Assembly: GCF_017592555.1 (NCBI RefSeq)
Contig: NZ_JAGFNS010000019.1
Coordinates: forward strand, 62,001 to 126,000
Origin: Actinoplanes flavus
GTDB taxonomy: Bacteria; Actinomycetota; Actinomycetes; Mycobacteriales; Micromonosporaceae
Length of the DNA: 64,000 nucleotides
Direction: 5' to 3'
Shown here: piece by piece, positions 16,653 through 25,102 of the stretch
How the letters are laid out: each line of letters begins with the position of its first letter
Position numbering within the stretch: position 1 is the stretch's first letter
Notes under the pieces: model-generated
What the model saw: the letters and a program-made list of their open reading frames with translations, nothing else
Database searches by the model: none
Told to the model about the DNA's origin: nothing
Translations under genes and position numbers: made by a program

Positions 16653-17438
16653 TCAGGCGATGGTCCGCCGCGGCGCCGCGACCCGCAGGTCCGCCTCGAT
16701 GGCGGCGGTGGCCGCGAGCAGCGGTGGCAGGAGCCGCTCGCGGATCTCGTCGACGGTGGCCCGGGCCGCGTGCACCGAGATGTTCACCGCCCCGGTGGCG
16801 GCGCCGGTGCGGTCCCGGATCGGCGCCGCGATGGCCCGCAGTCCCTCCTCGAGTTCCTGATCGACGATCGAGTGCCCCTGGAGGTGCACCTGCCGCAGTT
16901 CGGCGCGCAGCGCGTCGGGCGTGTGGATGGTGCGGTCGGTGAGGCGTTCCAGTTTGGCCCGGTCGAGGTACGCGTCGAGCTCCGGCTCCGGCAGTGCGGC
17001 CAGCATGACCCGGCCCATCGACGTCGCGTATGCCGGAAATCGGGTGCCGACGTTGATGGCGACCCGCATGATCCTACTTGTCGGGACACGGGCGACATAG
17101 ACGATGTCGTCACCGTCGAGCACCGACATGGAGGACGACTCCCGGACCTCGGCCACCAGGCGCTCCAGATGGGGCTCGGCGACCTCCGGCAGCGAGAGGC
17201 TGGAGAGGTACGAGTAGCCGAGCTCCAGGACCCGTGGGGCCAGCGAGAACAGCCGGCCGTCGGTCCGCACGTACCCGAGATCGGTGAGCGTGAGCAGGAA
17301 TCGGCGGGCGGCCGCGCGGGTGAGACCACAGGCCCGAGCCACGTCACTGAGCGTGAGTTCCGGGTTCCGGGAGTCGAACGCACGTATGACCGCGAGCCCC
17401 CGCTCCAGCGATTGAACGTAGTACGGTTCGCGCGGCAT
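16653..17438 (-). CDS. IclR-family regulator (PcaR/PobR type)
   Basis: ATG 17438; 261 residues. N-terminal winged helix (YYVQSLERGLAVIRAFD, LTLSDVARACGLTRAAARRFLLTLTDLGYV) and C-terminal effector-binding domain (SSMSVLDGDDIVYVARVPT, INVGTRFPAYATSMGRVMLAALP, HSIVDQELEEGLRAIAAPIRD). This is the branch that usually controls aromatic or organic-acid catabolism. It is divergent from an ABC importer operon; the 100-nt gap contains a GTTCTC/GAGAAC palindrome next to a promoter, so it probably regulates that importer. Confidence 0.88.
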   Translation of the reverse strand: MPREPYYVQSLERGLAVIRAFDSRNPELTLSDVARACGLTRAAARRFLLTLTDLGYVRTDGRLFSLAPRVLELGYSYLSSLSLPEVAEPHLERLVAEVRESSSMSVLDGDDIVYVARVPTSRIMRVAINVGTRFPAYATSMGRVMLAALPEPELDAYLDRAKLERLTDRTIHTPDALRAELRQVHLQGHSIVDQELEEGLRAIAAPIRDRTGAATGAVNISVHAARATVDEIRERLLPPLLAATAAIEADLRVAAPRRTIA

Positions 17439-17458
17439 CAGTTGATCGACCCGAGTCG

Positions 17459-17500
17459 TTGACGTGACACGGGGCACATCATAGCGTTCTCCATGAGAAC
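17459..17500 (+). promoter_or_regulatory. promoter with adjacent IclR-type palindrome
   Basis: TTGACG at 17459-17464, 17-nt spacer, TAGCGT at 17482-17487. The perfect palindrome GTTCTC-CAT-GAGAAC at 17486-17500 overlaps the end of the -10 box and the expected transcription start, a good place for regulator binding. It would drive the binding-protein gene at 17539. Confidence 0.55.
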
Positions 17501-17538
17501 TCACGTTCGTCATGCGCACACATTTCGAAGGAGTAAAT

Positions 17539-18501
17539 ATGCGGCGACTTCTCGCGGGGCTGACGGCGGCCGTCCTCGCCGGCGCCCTCGCGGCCTGCGG
17601 CACCTCCGGCGACTCGGGCGGCACGACCGATGCCGAAGGCGTCGACCAGGTCAAGGTCGGTGTCATCCCGATCGTCGACGTGGCCCCGATCTTCCTGGGC
17701 AAGGAGAAGGGCTTCTTCAAGAGCCGGAACATCGAGCTCACCCTGGAGGCCGGCCAGGGTGGCGCGGCGATCGTCCCTGGTGTGGTCAGCGGCCAGTTCC
17801 AGTTCGGCTTCTCGAACTTCACCTCGCTGCTGATCGCCCAGACCAAGACCGTGCCGATCAAGGCGATCGCGGCGGGCGTCGCGTCGACCGGTGAGGCGGG
17901 CAAGGACTTCGGCGCCGTCGTGGTCAAGGGCGACAGCCCGATCAAGACCGCCAAGGACCTGGTCGGCAAGAAGATCTCGGTGAACACCCTGAAGAACATC
18001 GGTGACACCGTGACCCGCGAGTCGGTCCGCAAGGACGGCGGCGACAAGAAGAACCTGAACTTCGTCGAGATGCCGTTCCCGAACATGCCGGCCGCCCTCC
18101 AGGACGGTCAGGTCGACGCCGCGTGGGTGGTCGAGCCGCAGCTGTCCACCATCAAGGCCGCGGGTGGCCGGGAGATCGCCTCGACCTTCGTGGACACCGC
18201 GCCGAACCTGACGGTGGCCGCCTACTTCGCGTCGACCCAGCTCATCGAGAAGGACGCGGACCTGGTCAAGCGCTTCACCGAGGCGATCAACGAGTCGCTG
18301 ACCTACGCCGACGCGCACCCGGACGAGGTCCGCACCGTGCTCGGCACCTACACCAAGATCGACGAGAAGCTCCGCGCCTCGCTGGTCCTGCCGAAGTGGC
18401 CGACCCAGATCAACGAGCCGTCCGTGCAGACCCTCGCCACCCTGGGCGCCGAGGACGGCATCTTCACCGGCACCCCGGACCTGGAGAAGCTCCTCCCGTG
18501 A
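17539..18501 (+). CDS. NMT1/THI5-like ABC substrate-binding lipoprotein
   Basis: AAGGAG at 17528-17533 selects ATG 17539 (the frame is open 27 nt further up). 320 residues: lipoprotein signal with LAAC lipobox, short Gly/Ser linker, then an NMT1-type periplasmic domain (VKVGVIPIVDVAPIFLGKEKGFF, GAAIVPGVVSGQFQFGFSNFTSLL, DLVGKKISVNTLKNIGDTVTRES, ALQDGQVDAAWVVEPQL). Such proteins bind sulfonates, nitriles, pyrimidine precursors or aromatic acids. With two permeases and an ATPase following, it forms a complete importer; the substrate cannot be read from the sequence, but the IclR neighbour favours an aromatic or organic acid. Confidence 0.9.
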   Translation: MRRLLAGLTAAVLAGALAACGTSGDSGGTTDAEGVDQVKVGVIPIVDVAPIFLGKEKGFFKSRNIELTLEAGQGGAAIVPGVVSGQFQFGFSNFTSLLIAQTKTVPIKAIAAGVASTGEAGKDFGAVVVKGDSPIKTAKDLVGKKISVNTLKNIGDTVTRESVRKDGGDKKNLNFVEMPFPNMPAALQDGQVDAAWVVEPQLSTIKAAGGREIASTFVDTAPNLTVAAYFASTQLIEKDADLVKRFTEAINESLTYADAHPDEVRTVLGTYTKIDEKLRASLVLPKWPTQINEPSVQTLATLGAEDGIFTGTPDLEKLLP

Positions 18502-19301
18502 CGTCCCCCCGTCGTGGCAACCCGGCCCGGTCCGGCAGCACCGCCCTCCTGGGCGCTGCCGGCCTGGCCGGGTTGCTTCTCGTCATGGAGCTGGCGCCGC
18601 GGCTCGGCCTGGTCGACGAGCGGTACCTGCCGCCGGCCAGCCGGATCGCGGCCGCGCTGGCCGAGGAGGCCGGCACCCCCGCGTTCTGGACGGCCCTCAC
18701 CGACACGCTGATCGCCTGGTCCGCCGGCCTGGCGATCGCGGTCGGCGCCGCCGTGCTCGCCGGCATCGTGATCGGGTCGATCCCGGTGCTGCGATCGCTG
18801 ACCGCCTCGACGATCGAGTTCCTGCGCCCGATCCCGTCGGTGGCGCTGATCCCGCTCGCCGTGCTGATGTACGGCACCGACCTCGGCTCCACCCTTCTCC
18901 TGGTCTGCTACGCCGCCTTCTGGCAGGTCCTGGTCCAGGTCCTGTACGGGGTGGCCGACGTCGACCCGGTCGCCTTCGAGACCGCCCGCAGCTTCCGGTT
19001 CTCCGCGTGGGGCCGGATCCGGCACGTGCTCTGGCCGACCGCCCTGCCGTACGTCTTCACCGGCGTCCGGCTGGCCGCCTCGGTGGCGCTGGTCCTCGCG
19101 ATCACGGCCGAGCTGGTCATCGGCTCGCCCGGCCTGGGCAAGGAGATCGCCGTGGCGCAGGCCTCCGAGGCCGTTCCCACCATGTACGCCCTGATCGTCG
19201 TCACCGGCGTGCTCGGCGTGATCATCAACCTGCTGGCTCGTACCGGCGAGCGCCGCCTGCTCGCCTGGCACCAGTCCGTGCGGGGAGAGGTGACCGCATG
19301 A
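18498..19301 (+). CDS. ABC transporter permease 1
   Basis: GTG 18498 overlaps the binding-protein stop (GTGA). 267 residues with six membrane helices and the inner-membrane EAA loop (ETARSFRFSAWGRIRHVLWPTALPYVFTGVRLA) of the BPD_transp_1 family, closest to the SsuC/TauC/nitrate type. Overlaps the second permease start by 4 nt, so the two probably form a heterodimeric channel. Confidence 0.9.
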   Translation: MTSPRRGNPARSGSTALLGAAGLAGLLLVMELAPRLGLVDERYLPPASRIAAALAEEAGTPAFWTALTDTLIAWSAGLAIAVGAAVLAGIVIGSIPVLRSLTASTIEFLRPIPSVALIPLAVLMYGTDLGSTLLLVCYAAFWQVLVQVLYGVADVDPVAFETARSFRFSAWGRIRHVLWPTALPYVFTGVRLAASVALVLAITAELVIGSPGLGKEIAVAQASEAVPTMYALIVVTGVLGVIINLLARTGERRLLAWHQSVRGEVTA

Positions 19302-20071
19302 ACGTCGTGAAGAGGATCCTGCTCGCCGTCGCACTGCCGCTGATCCTGTTCGCCGGCTGGTATCTCCTCTCCGCCGGCAGCGAGAGCTTCTACTCGCCGC
19401 CGCTGGAGAAGATCCTGGTCGCGTTCGGGGACACCTGGAGCCTCGACCGGCTGCGGGCCGACGTGGCGCCCAGCCTGCTGCGCCTGTTCGCCGGCTACCT
19501 CCTGGCCGCCCTGATCGGCATCGGCGCCGGCGTGGCGATCGGCATGAACCGGCGCCTGCGCGCCACGGTGGAGCCGGTCCTGGAGTTCTTCCGGGCCATC
19601 CCGCCGCCGGTGCTGGTGCCGGTCATCATGCTGTTCGCCGGCATCGGCGACGCCATGAAGGTGATCGTCATCGTCTTCGGGTGCATCTGGCCGATCCTGC
19701 TCAACACGGTGGAAGGCGTCCGCGCGGTGGACGGCGTGGTGCTGGAGACCGCACGCTCGTACGGGGTGAACGGCGTCGCCCGCATCACCAAGGTGATCCT
19801 GCCGTCGGCGGGCCCGCAGATCGCGGCCGGACTGCGCCAGGCGCTGTCCATCGCGATCATCCTGATGGTGATCAGCGAGATGTTCGCGGCCAGCAACGGC
19901 CTCGGCTTCACCATCGTGCAGTTCCAGCGCAGCTTCGCGATCCCCGAGATGTGGAGCGGGATCATCCTGCTCGGCCTGCTCGGCTTCGTGCTGTCGCTGC
20001 TGTTCCGGCTCGCCGAGCGGCGGGCGTTGCGATGGTACGAGGGCCTGCGCGCGGCGCAGCGCCAGAGCTGA
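19298..20071 (+). CDS. ABC transporter permease 2
   Basis: ATG 19298 overlaps the previous stop (ATGA). 257 residues, six membrane helices, EAA loop (LETARSYGVNGVARITKVILPSAGPQIAAGLRQAL). Homologous to permease 1; two different permeases in a sulfonate/nitrate-type system is less common than one homodimer and suggests a heterodimer. Confidence 0.9.
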   Translation: MNVVKRILLAVALPLILFAGWYLLSAGSESFYSPPLEKILVAFGDTWSLDRLRADVAPSLLRLFAGYLLAALIGIGAGVAIGMNRRLRATVEPVLEFFRAIPPPVLVPVIMLFAGIGDAMKVIVIVFGCIWPILLNTVEGVRAVDGVVLETARSYGVNGVARITKVILPSAGPQIAAGLRQALSIAIILMVISEMFAASNGLGFTIVQFQRSFAIPEMWSGIILLGLLGFVLSLLFRLAERRALRWYEGLRAAQRQS

Positions 20072-20084
20072 GGGAGGAGCGACG

Positions 20085-20861
20085 ATGCTCGAAGTGAAGG
20101 GACTACGGAAGGTCTACCGGTCCGGAAACCGGGAGGTGGAGGCGCTCCGCGACCTGACGTTCACCGTGGACAACGGCGAGCTGGTCTGCCTGGTCGGCCC
20201 GTCCGGCTGCGGCAAGACCACCCTGCTGCGCTGCGTCTCCGGCCTGCTCGACCCGACCGCCGGGGACGTCCGCGTCGACGGCAAGCCGGTCGACGGGCCG
20301 CCGCCGGGCATGGCCGTGGTGTTCCAGGAGTACGGGCGCAGCCTGTTCCCCTGGATGAGCGTGCGCGACAACGTGGAGCTGCCGCTCAAGCAGAAAGGAG
20401 TCGGGCGGGCCCGGCGCCGGCAACTGGTGGAGCAGTCACTGGACGCGGTCGGCCTGACCGGCACGGCGTCGGCGTACCCGTGGCAGCTGTCCGGCGGCAT
20501 GCAGCAGCGGGTCGCGATCGCCCGCGCGGTCGCGTACGAGCCGCAGACGCTGCTCATGGACGAGCCGTTCGCGGCCGTCGACGCGCAGACCCGCGCCGAC
20601 CTGGAGGACCTGGTCCGCGAGCTGTGGAAGCGGCTGGGTGTGACCATCCTGTTCGTGACCCACGACATCGACGAGTCGGTCTACCTCGGACAGCGGGTGG
20701 TGATGCTCTCCACGTCGCCGACCGTGGTGCAGGAGGAGCTGGCCATCGATCTGCCCGACCAGCGGGACCAGCTGACCACCCGGGCCGACCCCCGGTTCAT
20801 CCAGCTGCGCACCCGGGTGTACGAGCAGATCCAGGCCGCCAAGCGCAACGCCGTGCACTGA
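20085..20861 (+). CDS. ABC transporter ATP-binding protein
   Basis: ATG 20085 after GGGAGGAG, 13 nt past permease 2. 258 residues with Walker A GPSGCGKTT, Q-loop (VFQEYGRSLFPW), signature LSGGMQQRVAIARA, Walker B TLLMDEPFAAVD and the switch histidine in FVTHDIDESV. It energises the importer encoded by the three preceding genes. Confidence 0.93.
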   Translation: MLEVKGLRKVYRSGNREVEALRDLTFTVDNGELVCLVGPSGCGKTTLLRCVSGLLDPTAGDVRVDGKPVDGPPPGMAVVFQEYGRSLFPWMSVRDNVELPLKQKGVGRARRRQLVEQSLDAVGLTGTASAYPWQLSGGMQQRVAIARAVAYEPQTLLMDEPFAAVDAQTRADLEDLVRELWKRLGVTILFVTHDIDESVYLGQRVVMLSTSPTVVQEELAIDLPDQRDQLTTRADPRFIQLRTRVYEQIQAAKRNAVH

Positions 20862-20871
20862 TCCGCACCGG

Positions 20872-20918
20872 ACGCCCGGGCCCCTGATAGGTATCGATTG
20901 ATATGGGGGTCCGGGCGT
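20872..20918 (+). terminator. imperfect hairpin after the ABC operon
   Basis: ACGCCCGGGCCCC (20872-20884) can pair with GGGGGTCCGGGCGT (20905-20918) around an AT-rich 20-nt loop. Strong GC stem without a U-tract, as usual in actinobacteria. It could also act on the following aminopeptidase gene. Confidence 0.45.
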
Positions 20919-20973
20919 TCTCCTCTGCGATGCTCGGGCCACCCCAGATTCCTGAGCCCGCAGAGGAGAACTC

Positions 20974-22482
20974 GTGCGAGCAAGACCCCTCATCGGCGTC
21001 GCCGCCCTGACAGCCGGCCTCGCCGTCGCCATCACCAGCCCCGCCCAGGCCGCCGCCGCGCCGGACATCGCGGTCGCCAACGTGAAGGCGCACCTCAGCC
21101 AGTTCCAGAGCATCGCGACCGCCAACGGCGGCAACCGGGCGCACGGCCGCCCCGGCTACCTGGCCTCGGTCACCTACGTGAAGAACCTGCTCGACGCGGC
21201 CGGTTTCACCACCACCCAGCAGTCGTTCACGTACAACGGGGCGACCGGCTACAACCTGATCGCCGACTGGCCGGGCGGTGACACCAGCGACACGCTGATG
21301 ATCGGCGGCCACCTGGACAGCGTCACGGCCGGCCCCGGCATCAACGACAACGGGTCCGGCTCGGCGGGCATCCTCGAGGTCGCCCTCCAGGTCTCCCGAT
21401 CCGGCTTCCAGCCGGACCGGCACCTGCGTTTCGCCTGGTGGGGCGCGGAAGAGCTGGGCCTGCGAGGCTCGACGGCGTACGTCAACTCGCTCACCAGCGC
21501 ACAGCGGTCGGCGATCACCGGCTACCTGAACTTCGACATGATCGGCTCGCCGAACCCCGGCTACTTCCTCTACGACGGCGACAACTCCGACGGCACCGGC
21601 TCGGGTCCCGGCCCGGCCGGATCGGCCCAGATCGAGGCGACCCTGGCCGCCTACTTCTCCTCGATCGGCGTGCCGACCCGCGGCACCGACTTCGACGGCC
21701 GCAGCGACTACGGCCCGTTCATCGCCAACGGCATCCCCGCGGGCGGCATCTTCACCGGGGCCGAGGGCACCAAGACCTCCGCGCAGGTCCAGCTCTGGGG
21801 CGGCACCGCCACCCGCTTCGACCCCTGCTACCACGCCTCCTGCGACACCACGTCGAACATCAACGACACGGCGCTGGACCGCAACAGCGACGCCATCGCG
21901 TACTCCGTCTGGACCCTCGCCGACGGCGGAACCGAACCGCCGCCCGGAACCACCGTCTGGTCCGACGGCCTGGAGACCGCGACCGGCTGGACCGCCGGCA
22001 CGGGCAACACCGCCACCGCGGGCCTGCTCGAACGCGGCAACCCGGCCGCCACCAGCAGCTCCGGCGTGGCCACCCAGCTCGACGCGGCGGCCGGCGGCAG
22101 CTACGCCCTGATCACCGGGGCCACCGCCGGATCCAGTGCCGGGGCCAACGACCTCGACGGTGGTGTCACCAGCATCGTCTCCCCGCAGATCACGCTGCCC
22201 ACCGGCACGCTGACGCTGGGCCTGTCCTGGTACCTGGCCCACCTCAACAACGCGACGAGCGCCGACTACCTGCGCGTACAGGTCGTCTCCGGGACCACCA
22301 CGACGACCGTGCTCAGCCAGACGGCGAGCGCCACGAACAAGGCCGCGGCCTGGACCACGGCGACCGCCAACCTGTCGGCGTACGCCGGGCAGACCGTCCG
22401 CATCCGGGTGGAGGCCGCCGACGCGGGCACCGCCTCGCTCGTCGAGGCCGCCGTCGACAACCTGGTCATCACCCGCTCCTGA
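20974..22482 (+). CDS. secreted M28-family zinc aminopeptidase with C-terminal beta domain
   Basis: GTG 20974; 502 residues. Signal peptide ends near SPAQAAAAP. The peptidase part (about 30-320) resembles the Streptomyces griseus aminopeptidase: metal and catalytic residues in GGHLDS, GINDNGSG, WGAEELG, NFDMIG and the C-terminal CYHASCDT that carries the last histidine. After residue about 325 an extra domain of about 170 residues (TTVWSDGLETATGW to the end) looks like a convertase P-like or jelly-roll adhesion module. The enzyme should release N-terminal hydrophobic residues from peptides outside the cell. A terminator follows. Confidence 0.9.
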   Translation: MRARPLIGVAALTAGLAVAITSPAQAAAAPDIAVANVKAHLSQFQSIATANGGNRAHGRPGYLASVTYVKNLLDAAGFTTTQQSFTYNGATGYNLIADWPGGDTSDTLMIGGHLDSVTAGPGINDNGSGSAGILEVALQVSRSGFQPDRHLRFAWWGAEELGLRGSTAYVNSLTSAQRSAITGYLNFDMIGSPNPGYFLYDGDNSDGTGSGPGPAGSAQIEATLAAYFSSIGVPTRGTDFDGRSDYGPFIANGIPAGGIFTGAEGTKTSAQVQLWGGTATRFDPCYHASCDTTSNINDTALDRNSDAIAYSVWTLADGGTEPPPGTTVWSDGLETATGWTAGTGNTATAGLLERGNPAATSSSGVATQLDAAAGGSYALITGATAGSSAGANDLDGGVTSIVSPQITLPTGTLTLGLSWYLAHLNNATSADYLRVQVVSGTTTTTVLSQTASATNKAAAWTTATANLSAYAGQTVRIRVEAADAGTASLVEAAVDNLVITRS

Positions 22483-22491
22483 GCCGGGTCA

Positions 22492-22521
22492 CCCGCCCGC
22501 CGGTCAGCCCCGGCGGGCGGG
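22492..22521 (+). terminator. hairpin terminator of the aminopeptidase gene
   Basis: Perfect 12-bp stem CCCGCCCGCCGG (22492-22503) with CCGGCGGGCGGG (22510-22521) and a 6-nt loop, starting 10 nt after the stop. Confidence 0.7.
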
Positions 22522-22619
22522 AACCCCACTCACCCCGCCGCCGGGAACCCTTCAGACCCGGCGTCTCCGGCCGATCGGGAGAGTCTGCCCTCGCCCCAGG
22601 CCAGAGAAGGGAGCACGCC

Positions 22620-23096
22620 ATGTCGCAGCCCGCCGGATGGTACGCCGATCCGAGCGGTCTACCGGCCCAGCGCTGGTGGGACGGCGGGAAGTGGACCGAT
22701 CACATCCAGCCCGGCGGCCCTCCGACGCCACCGCCGAACGGCTTCTTCCCGCCGGTGCCGCCGACCGGCCCCGCGGCCCCCGGCCGGCACACGGTCGCCC
22801 CCGGTGACCCGGACGACGCGCCACTACGCACCGCCCAGCCGGCCTCCGCGCGGCAGGGTGGGCTGCCGCTGCTCTCCGGCTCGCGCTCGGCCCCGCCCGC
22901 GCCGCACCCCGAGGTGCCCGCCGTTCCGTACGCCATGCCGCCGGTCGACGCGGCACCCGGCCGCACCGTCGCGGGGACGCCGGAGCCGCTGCCCGGCCCG
23001 TCCGCCCGGGAGCCGCACCGGATGATCCTGCCCGCGGCCGTCGCCGTGGTCGCCCTGGTGGTGCTGACGCTCACCGCGTACCTCGTCCTGCTCTGA
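22620..23096 (+). CDS. DUF2510 membrane protein
   Basis: ATG 22620 after AAGGGAG; 158 residues. The N-terminus is a DUF2510 module (PAGWYADPSGLPAQRWWDGGKWTDHI), followed by about 85 Pro/Ala-rich residues and a single C-terminal membrane helix (MILPAAVAVVALVVLTLTAYLVLL) with almost nothing beyond it. Such tail-anchored DUF2510 proteins are common in actinobacteria and of unknown role. The stop codon touches the first of the 33-bp repeats. Confidence 0.82.
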   Translation: MSQPAGWYADPSGLPAQRWWDGGKWTDHIQPGGPPTPPPNGFFPPVPPTGPAAPGRHTVAPGDPDDAPLRTAQPASARQGGLPLLSGSRSAPPAPHPEVPAVPYAMPPVDAAPGRTVAGTPEPLPGPSAREPHRMILPAAVAVVALVVLTLTAYLVLL

Positions 23097-23257
23097 TCCG
23101 CACCGGACAGCGCGTCGGTTCCGCTGTGGTCCGGACGGACAACGATCGGTTCTGCCGCGATCCGCACCGGACAGCGGATCGGTTTCGCTGTGATCCGCAC
23201 CGGACAGCGCATCGGTTCCGCGGTGATCCGCACCGGACAGCGGATCGAGAGCGAAAC
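23095..23257. repeat. 33-bp direct tandem repeats
   Basis: Units starting GATCCGCACCGGACAGCG begin at 23095, 23159, 23192 and 23225, with a degenerate unit around 23127. The last three are spaced exactly 33 nt. The same TGATCCGCACCGGAC string occurs once more right after the ABC ATPase stop (20859-20873). The units are contiguous, with no spacers. Confidence 0.8.
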
Positions 23258-23428
23258 GAGAGGGGCGCGCGGCACGCTTGTCGCGCCGGGCGGGGCTCGA
23301 CGCCCCAAGCTGCCGCCCCGCCCGGCCCCGGTGACCGTCCGAAGTGACCGATCACGGATAGAAGGCTGCGGAACGGGGAAGAGGACCACTAGCGTGGCGC
23401 CCACCCCGGCCGTCCCCGGAAGGACCGC
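23258..23428. other. non-coding gap after the repeats
   Basis: Together with the 33-bp repeats this gives a gene-free stretch of about 330 nt. Apart from the repeats I see no convincing gene; it should carry the promoter of the following gene, but no clear -35/-10 pair is visible. Confidence 0.5.
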
Positions 23429-24064
23429 ATGTCCGACCCCAGCAGCTATCCGGCACACCGCCGGCCGAGCCCGTTGCAGAACAACCGGGCCGTCGCGATC
23501 GGCGCGGGGCTGCTGCTCGCGCTGATTCTGCTCTTCTCGGTGCTGGCGTACTGCGACAGCCGGGACGGCGACCAGCCGCCCGCCGCCGGGCCGGCGTCAT
23601 CGGCCCCGCCCGCGTCGCCGGACCCGGGAGCGTCGAACCCGGCCGGGCCGATCCCGAGTGGGCCGATTCCGAGCGGGACGATCCCGAACGAGCCGAATCC
23701 GAACGAGCCGAATCCGAGCGTCTCGCAGCCGGGTGGCGTTGACCCGGGGCCGTCCGGTGGCGGAAACGGATCAGTGCCGCCAGGCTCCGGTGGATCCGGC
23801 ACGGCCGCGCCGCCGGGCACGGCCGAGCCACCCGGCACGACCGAACCGCCCGGCACGACCGAACCTCCCGTTACGACCGGGCCTCCCCCGGTCACCGATG
23901 AGCCCAACGCCTCTGCGCGGCCGACACCTTCCGGCGGCGTGGACACCGGGGGTGGCGGTCTGGTCGGCGGGCGGCGCCTCACGCTGCTGGTGACGGGCCT
24001 GTTCCTGTTGATCGCGGCGGCCGGTGCGGGGGCGTACAGCATGCGGCGCCCGGACCACCGATAG
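23429..24064 (+). CDS. Pro/Gly-rich bitopic membrane protein next to a sortase
   Basis: 211 residues. Short cytosolic start, membrane helix (about 24-40, ending in AYC), long extracellular Pro/Gly/Thr-rich region containing near-repeats (IPSGPIPSGTIPNEPNPNEPNP; then PPGT-x-EPPGTTEPPGTTEPP), a second hydrophobic helix (about 185-203) and a basic end. The distal part (GGGGLVGGRRLTLLVTGLFLLI...RRP) resembles a wall-anchored C-terminus but lacks a recognisable LPxTG. The sortase gene begins 7 nt downstream, so it is a candidate substrate or partner. Confidence 0.7.
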   Translation: MSDPSSYPAHRRPSPLQNNRAVAIGAGLLLALILLFSVLAYCDSRDGDQPPAAGPASSAPPASPDPGASNPAGPIPSGPIPSGTIPNEPNPNEPNPSVSQPGGVDPGPSGGGNGSVPPGSGGSGTAAPPGTAEPPGTTEPPGTTEPPVTTGPPPVTDEPNASARPTPSGGVDTGGGGLVGGRRLTLLVTGLFLLIAAAGAGAYSMRRPDHR

Positions 24065-24071
24065 GCGCGGC

Positions 24072-24932
24072 ATGCCCCGCATCCATGATCGCCGCGCGGC
24101 GGCCTTCGCCGCCGTGCTGGCTCTGCTCGGAACCGCGACCGTCACGCTCGGCCTGCGCACCGAGGACACCGGACCGCTACCCGTCGAGGCCGGGGCTGTC
24201 GGCGCTTCGCCCTCTCACCTCACGCCGTCCGGCTCGGCGTCGGGCGGTGAGAAGGAGAAGCGCGCGGCGGGCGGCGAGAAGGAGAAGGGCGCCGCAGGTG
24301 GTGAGAACGAGAACGGCGCCGCGGGCGGCGAGAACGATAAGGGTGCGGCGGGTGGTGAGAAGGAGAAGCAGGCGGCCGGCGGCGAGAAGACGAAGGGCGC
24401 CGCGGGTGGCGACAAGGAAGCGACGGCGGGCGGTGGGAAGAACCGCGCGGCGGGCGGTGAGAAGCAGCGGGGGATGACGCGGTCGGTGCCGGTGCGCCTG
24501 GAGATCCCGTCGATCGGTGTGGACACCGCGCTGATGACGCTCGGGCTCCAGGACGACGGGACGCTCGAGGTGCCGCCGCTGCGCGGCGACGCCCCGGCCG
24601 GCTGGTACCGCCACTCCCCCACGCCGGGCGAGGTGGGCGCGTCGGTGCTGGCCGGGCACGTGGACACGGCGCGGGACGGGCCCGCGGTCTTTCACCGGCT
24701 GGGTGAGGCGAGGCCGGGTGACCCCATCGCGGTACGCCGTACCGACGGCACCGTGGCCCGGTTCACCGTGACGAAGGTGGCCGCCTATCCGAAGCGGGAC
24801 TTCCCGAGCCACCAGGTGTACGCCTCTCTGGATCGTCCCGGGCTGCGCCTGATCACCTGTGGCGGTGTCTTCGACCGGGGCCGGGGCAGCTACCGGAGCA
24901 ACATCGTCGTCTTCGCGGAGGCCGTCTCGTAA
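24072..24932 (+). CDS. class E/F-type sortase with repetitive Gly-Glu-Lys linker
   Basis: ATG 24072; 286 residues. An N-terminal membrane helix (AAFAAVLALLGTATVTLGL) is followed by a hydrophilic linker of about ten units like AAGGEKEKG (about residues 55-130), then the sortase barrel: RLEIPSIGVDTALM, AGWYRHSPTPGE, catalytic His in LAGHVDTARDGPAVF, Cys in LITCGG and Arg in GSYRSNIVVFA. Expected to cut and transfer sorting-signal proteins at the outer face of the membrane. The charged linker presumably spans part of the cell wall. Two tandem hairpins follow the stop. Confidence 0.88.
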   Translation: MPRIHDRRAAAFAAVLALLGTATVTLGLRTEDTGPLPVEAGAVGASPSHLTPSGSASGGEKEKRAAGGEKEKGAAGGENENGAAGGENDKGAAGGEKEKQAAGGEKTKGAAGGDKEATAGGGKNRAAGGEKQRGMTRSVPVRLEIPSIGVDTALMTLGLQDDGTLEVPPLRGDAPAGWYRHSPTPGEVGASVLAGHVDTARDGPAVFHRLGEARPGDPIAVRRTDGTVARFTVTKVAAYPKRDFPSHQVYASLDRPGLRLITCGGVFDRGRGSYRSNIVVFAEAVS

Positions 24933-24968
24933 CCGCTTCCGGGAGCGGTTCCGACCGGCTTTTCGGTC
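24931..24968 (+). terminator. two tandem small hairpins after the sortase gene
   Basis: AACCGCT/AGCGGTT (24931-24937 with 24944-24950) overlaps the stop, then GACCG/CGGTC (24953-24957 with 24964-24968) with a GCTTTT loop. Confidence 0.5.
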
Positions 24969-25102
24969 AGTTTGGTTCCGGAACCTGACCGTCTTGCCCC
25001 GGTTCGGGCCGCATGCCGGACAGCTTCCCTTGACACGGGCGATCCACGGTTGTTTCTGTGACGGGCATCATTGCGATCTTGTTTCGGAAGGAATCCCTCC
25101 GC

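Noticed and set aside
25030..25059. Promoter with TTGACA before the beta-helix gene
   Set aside because: The -35 box is perfect but no acceptable -10 box lies 16-18 nt away.
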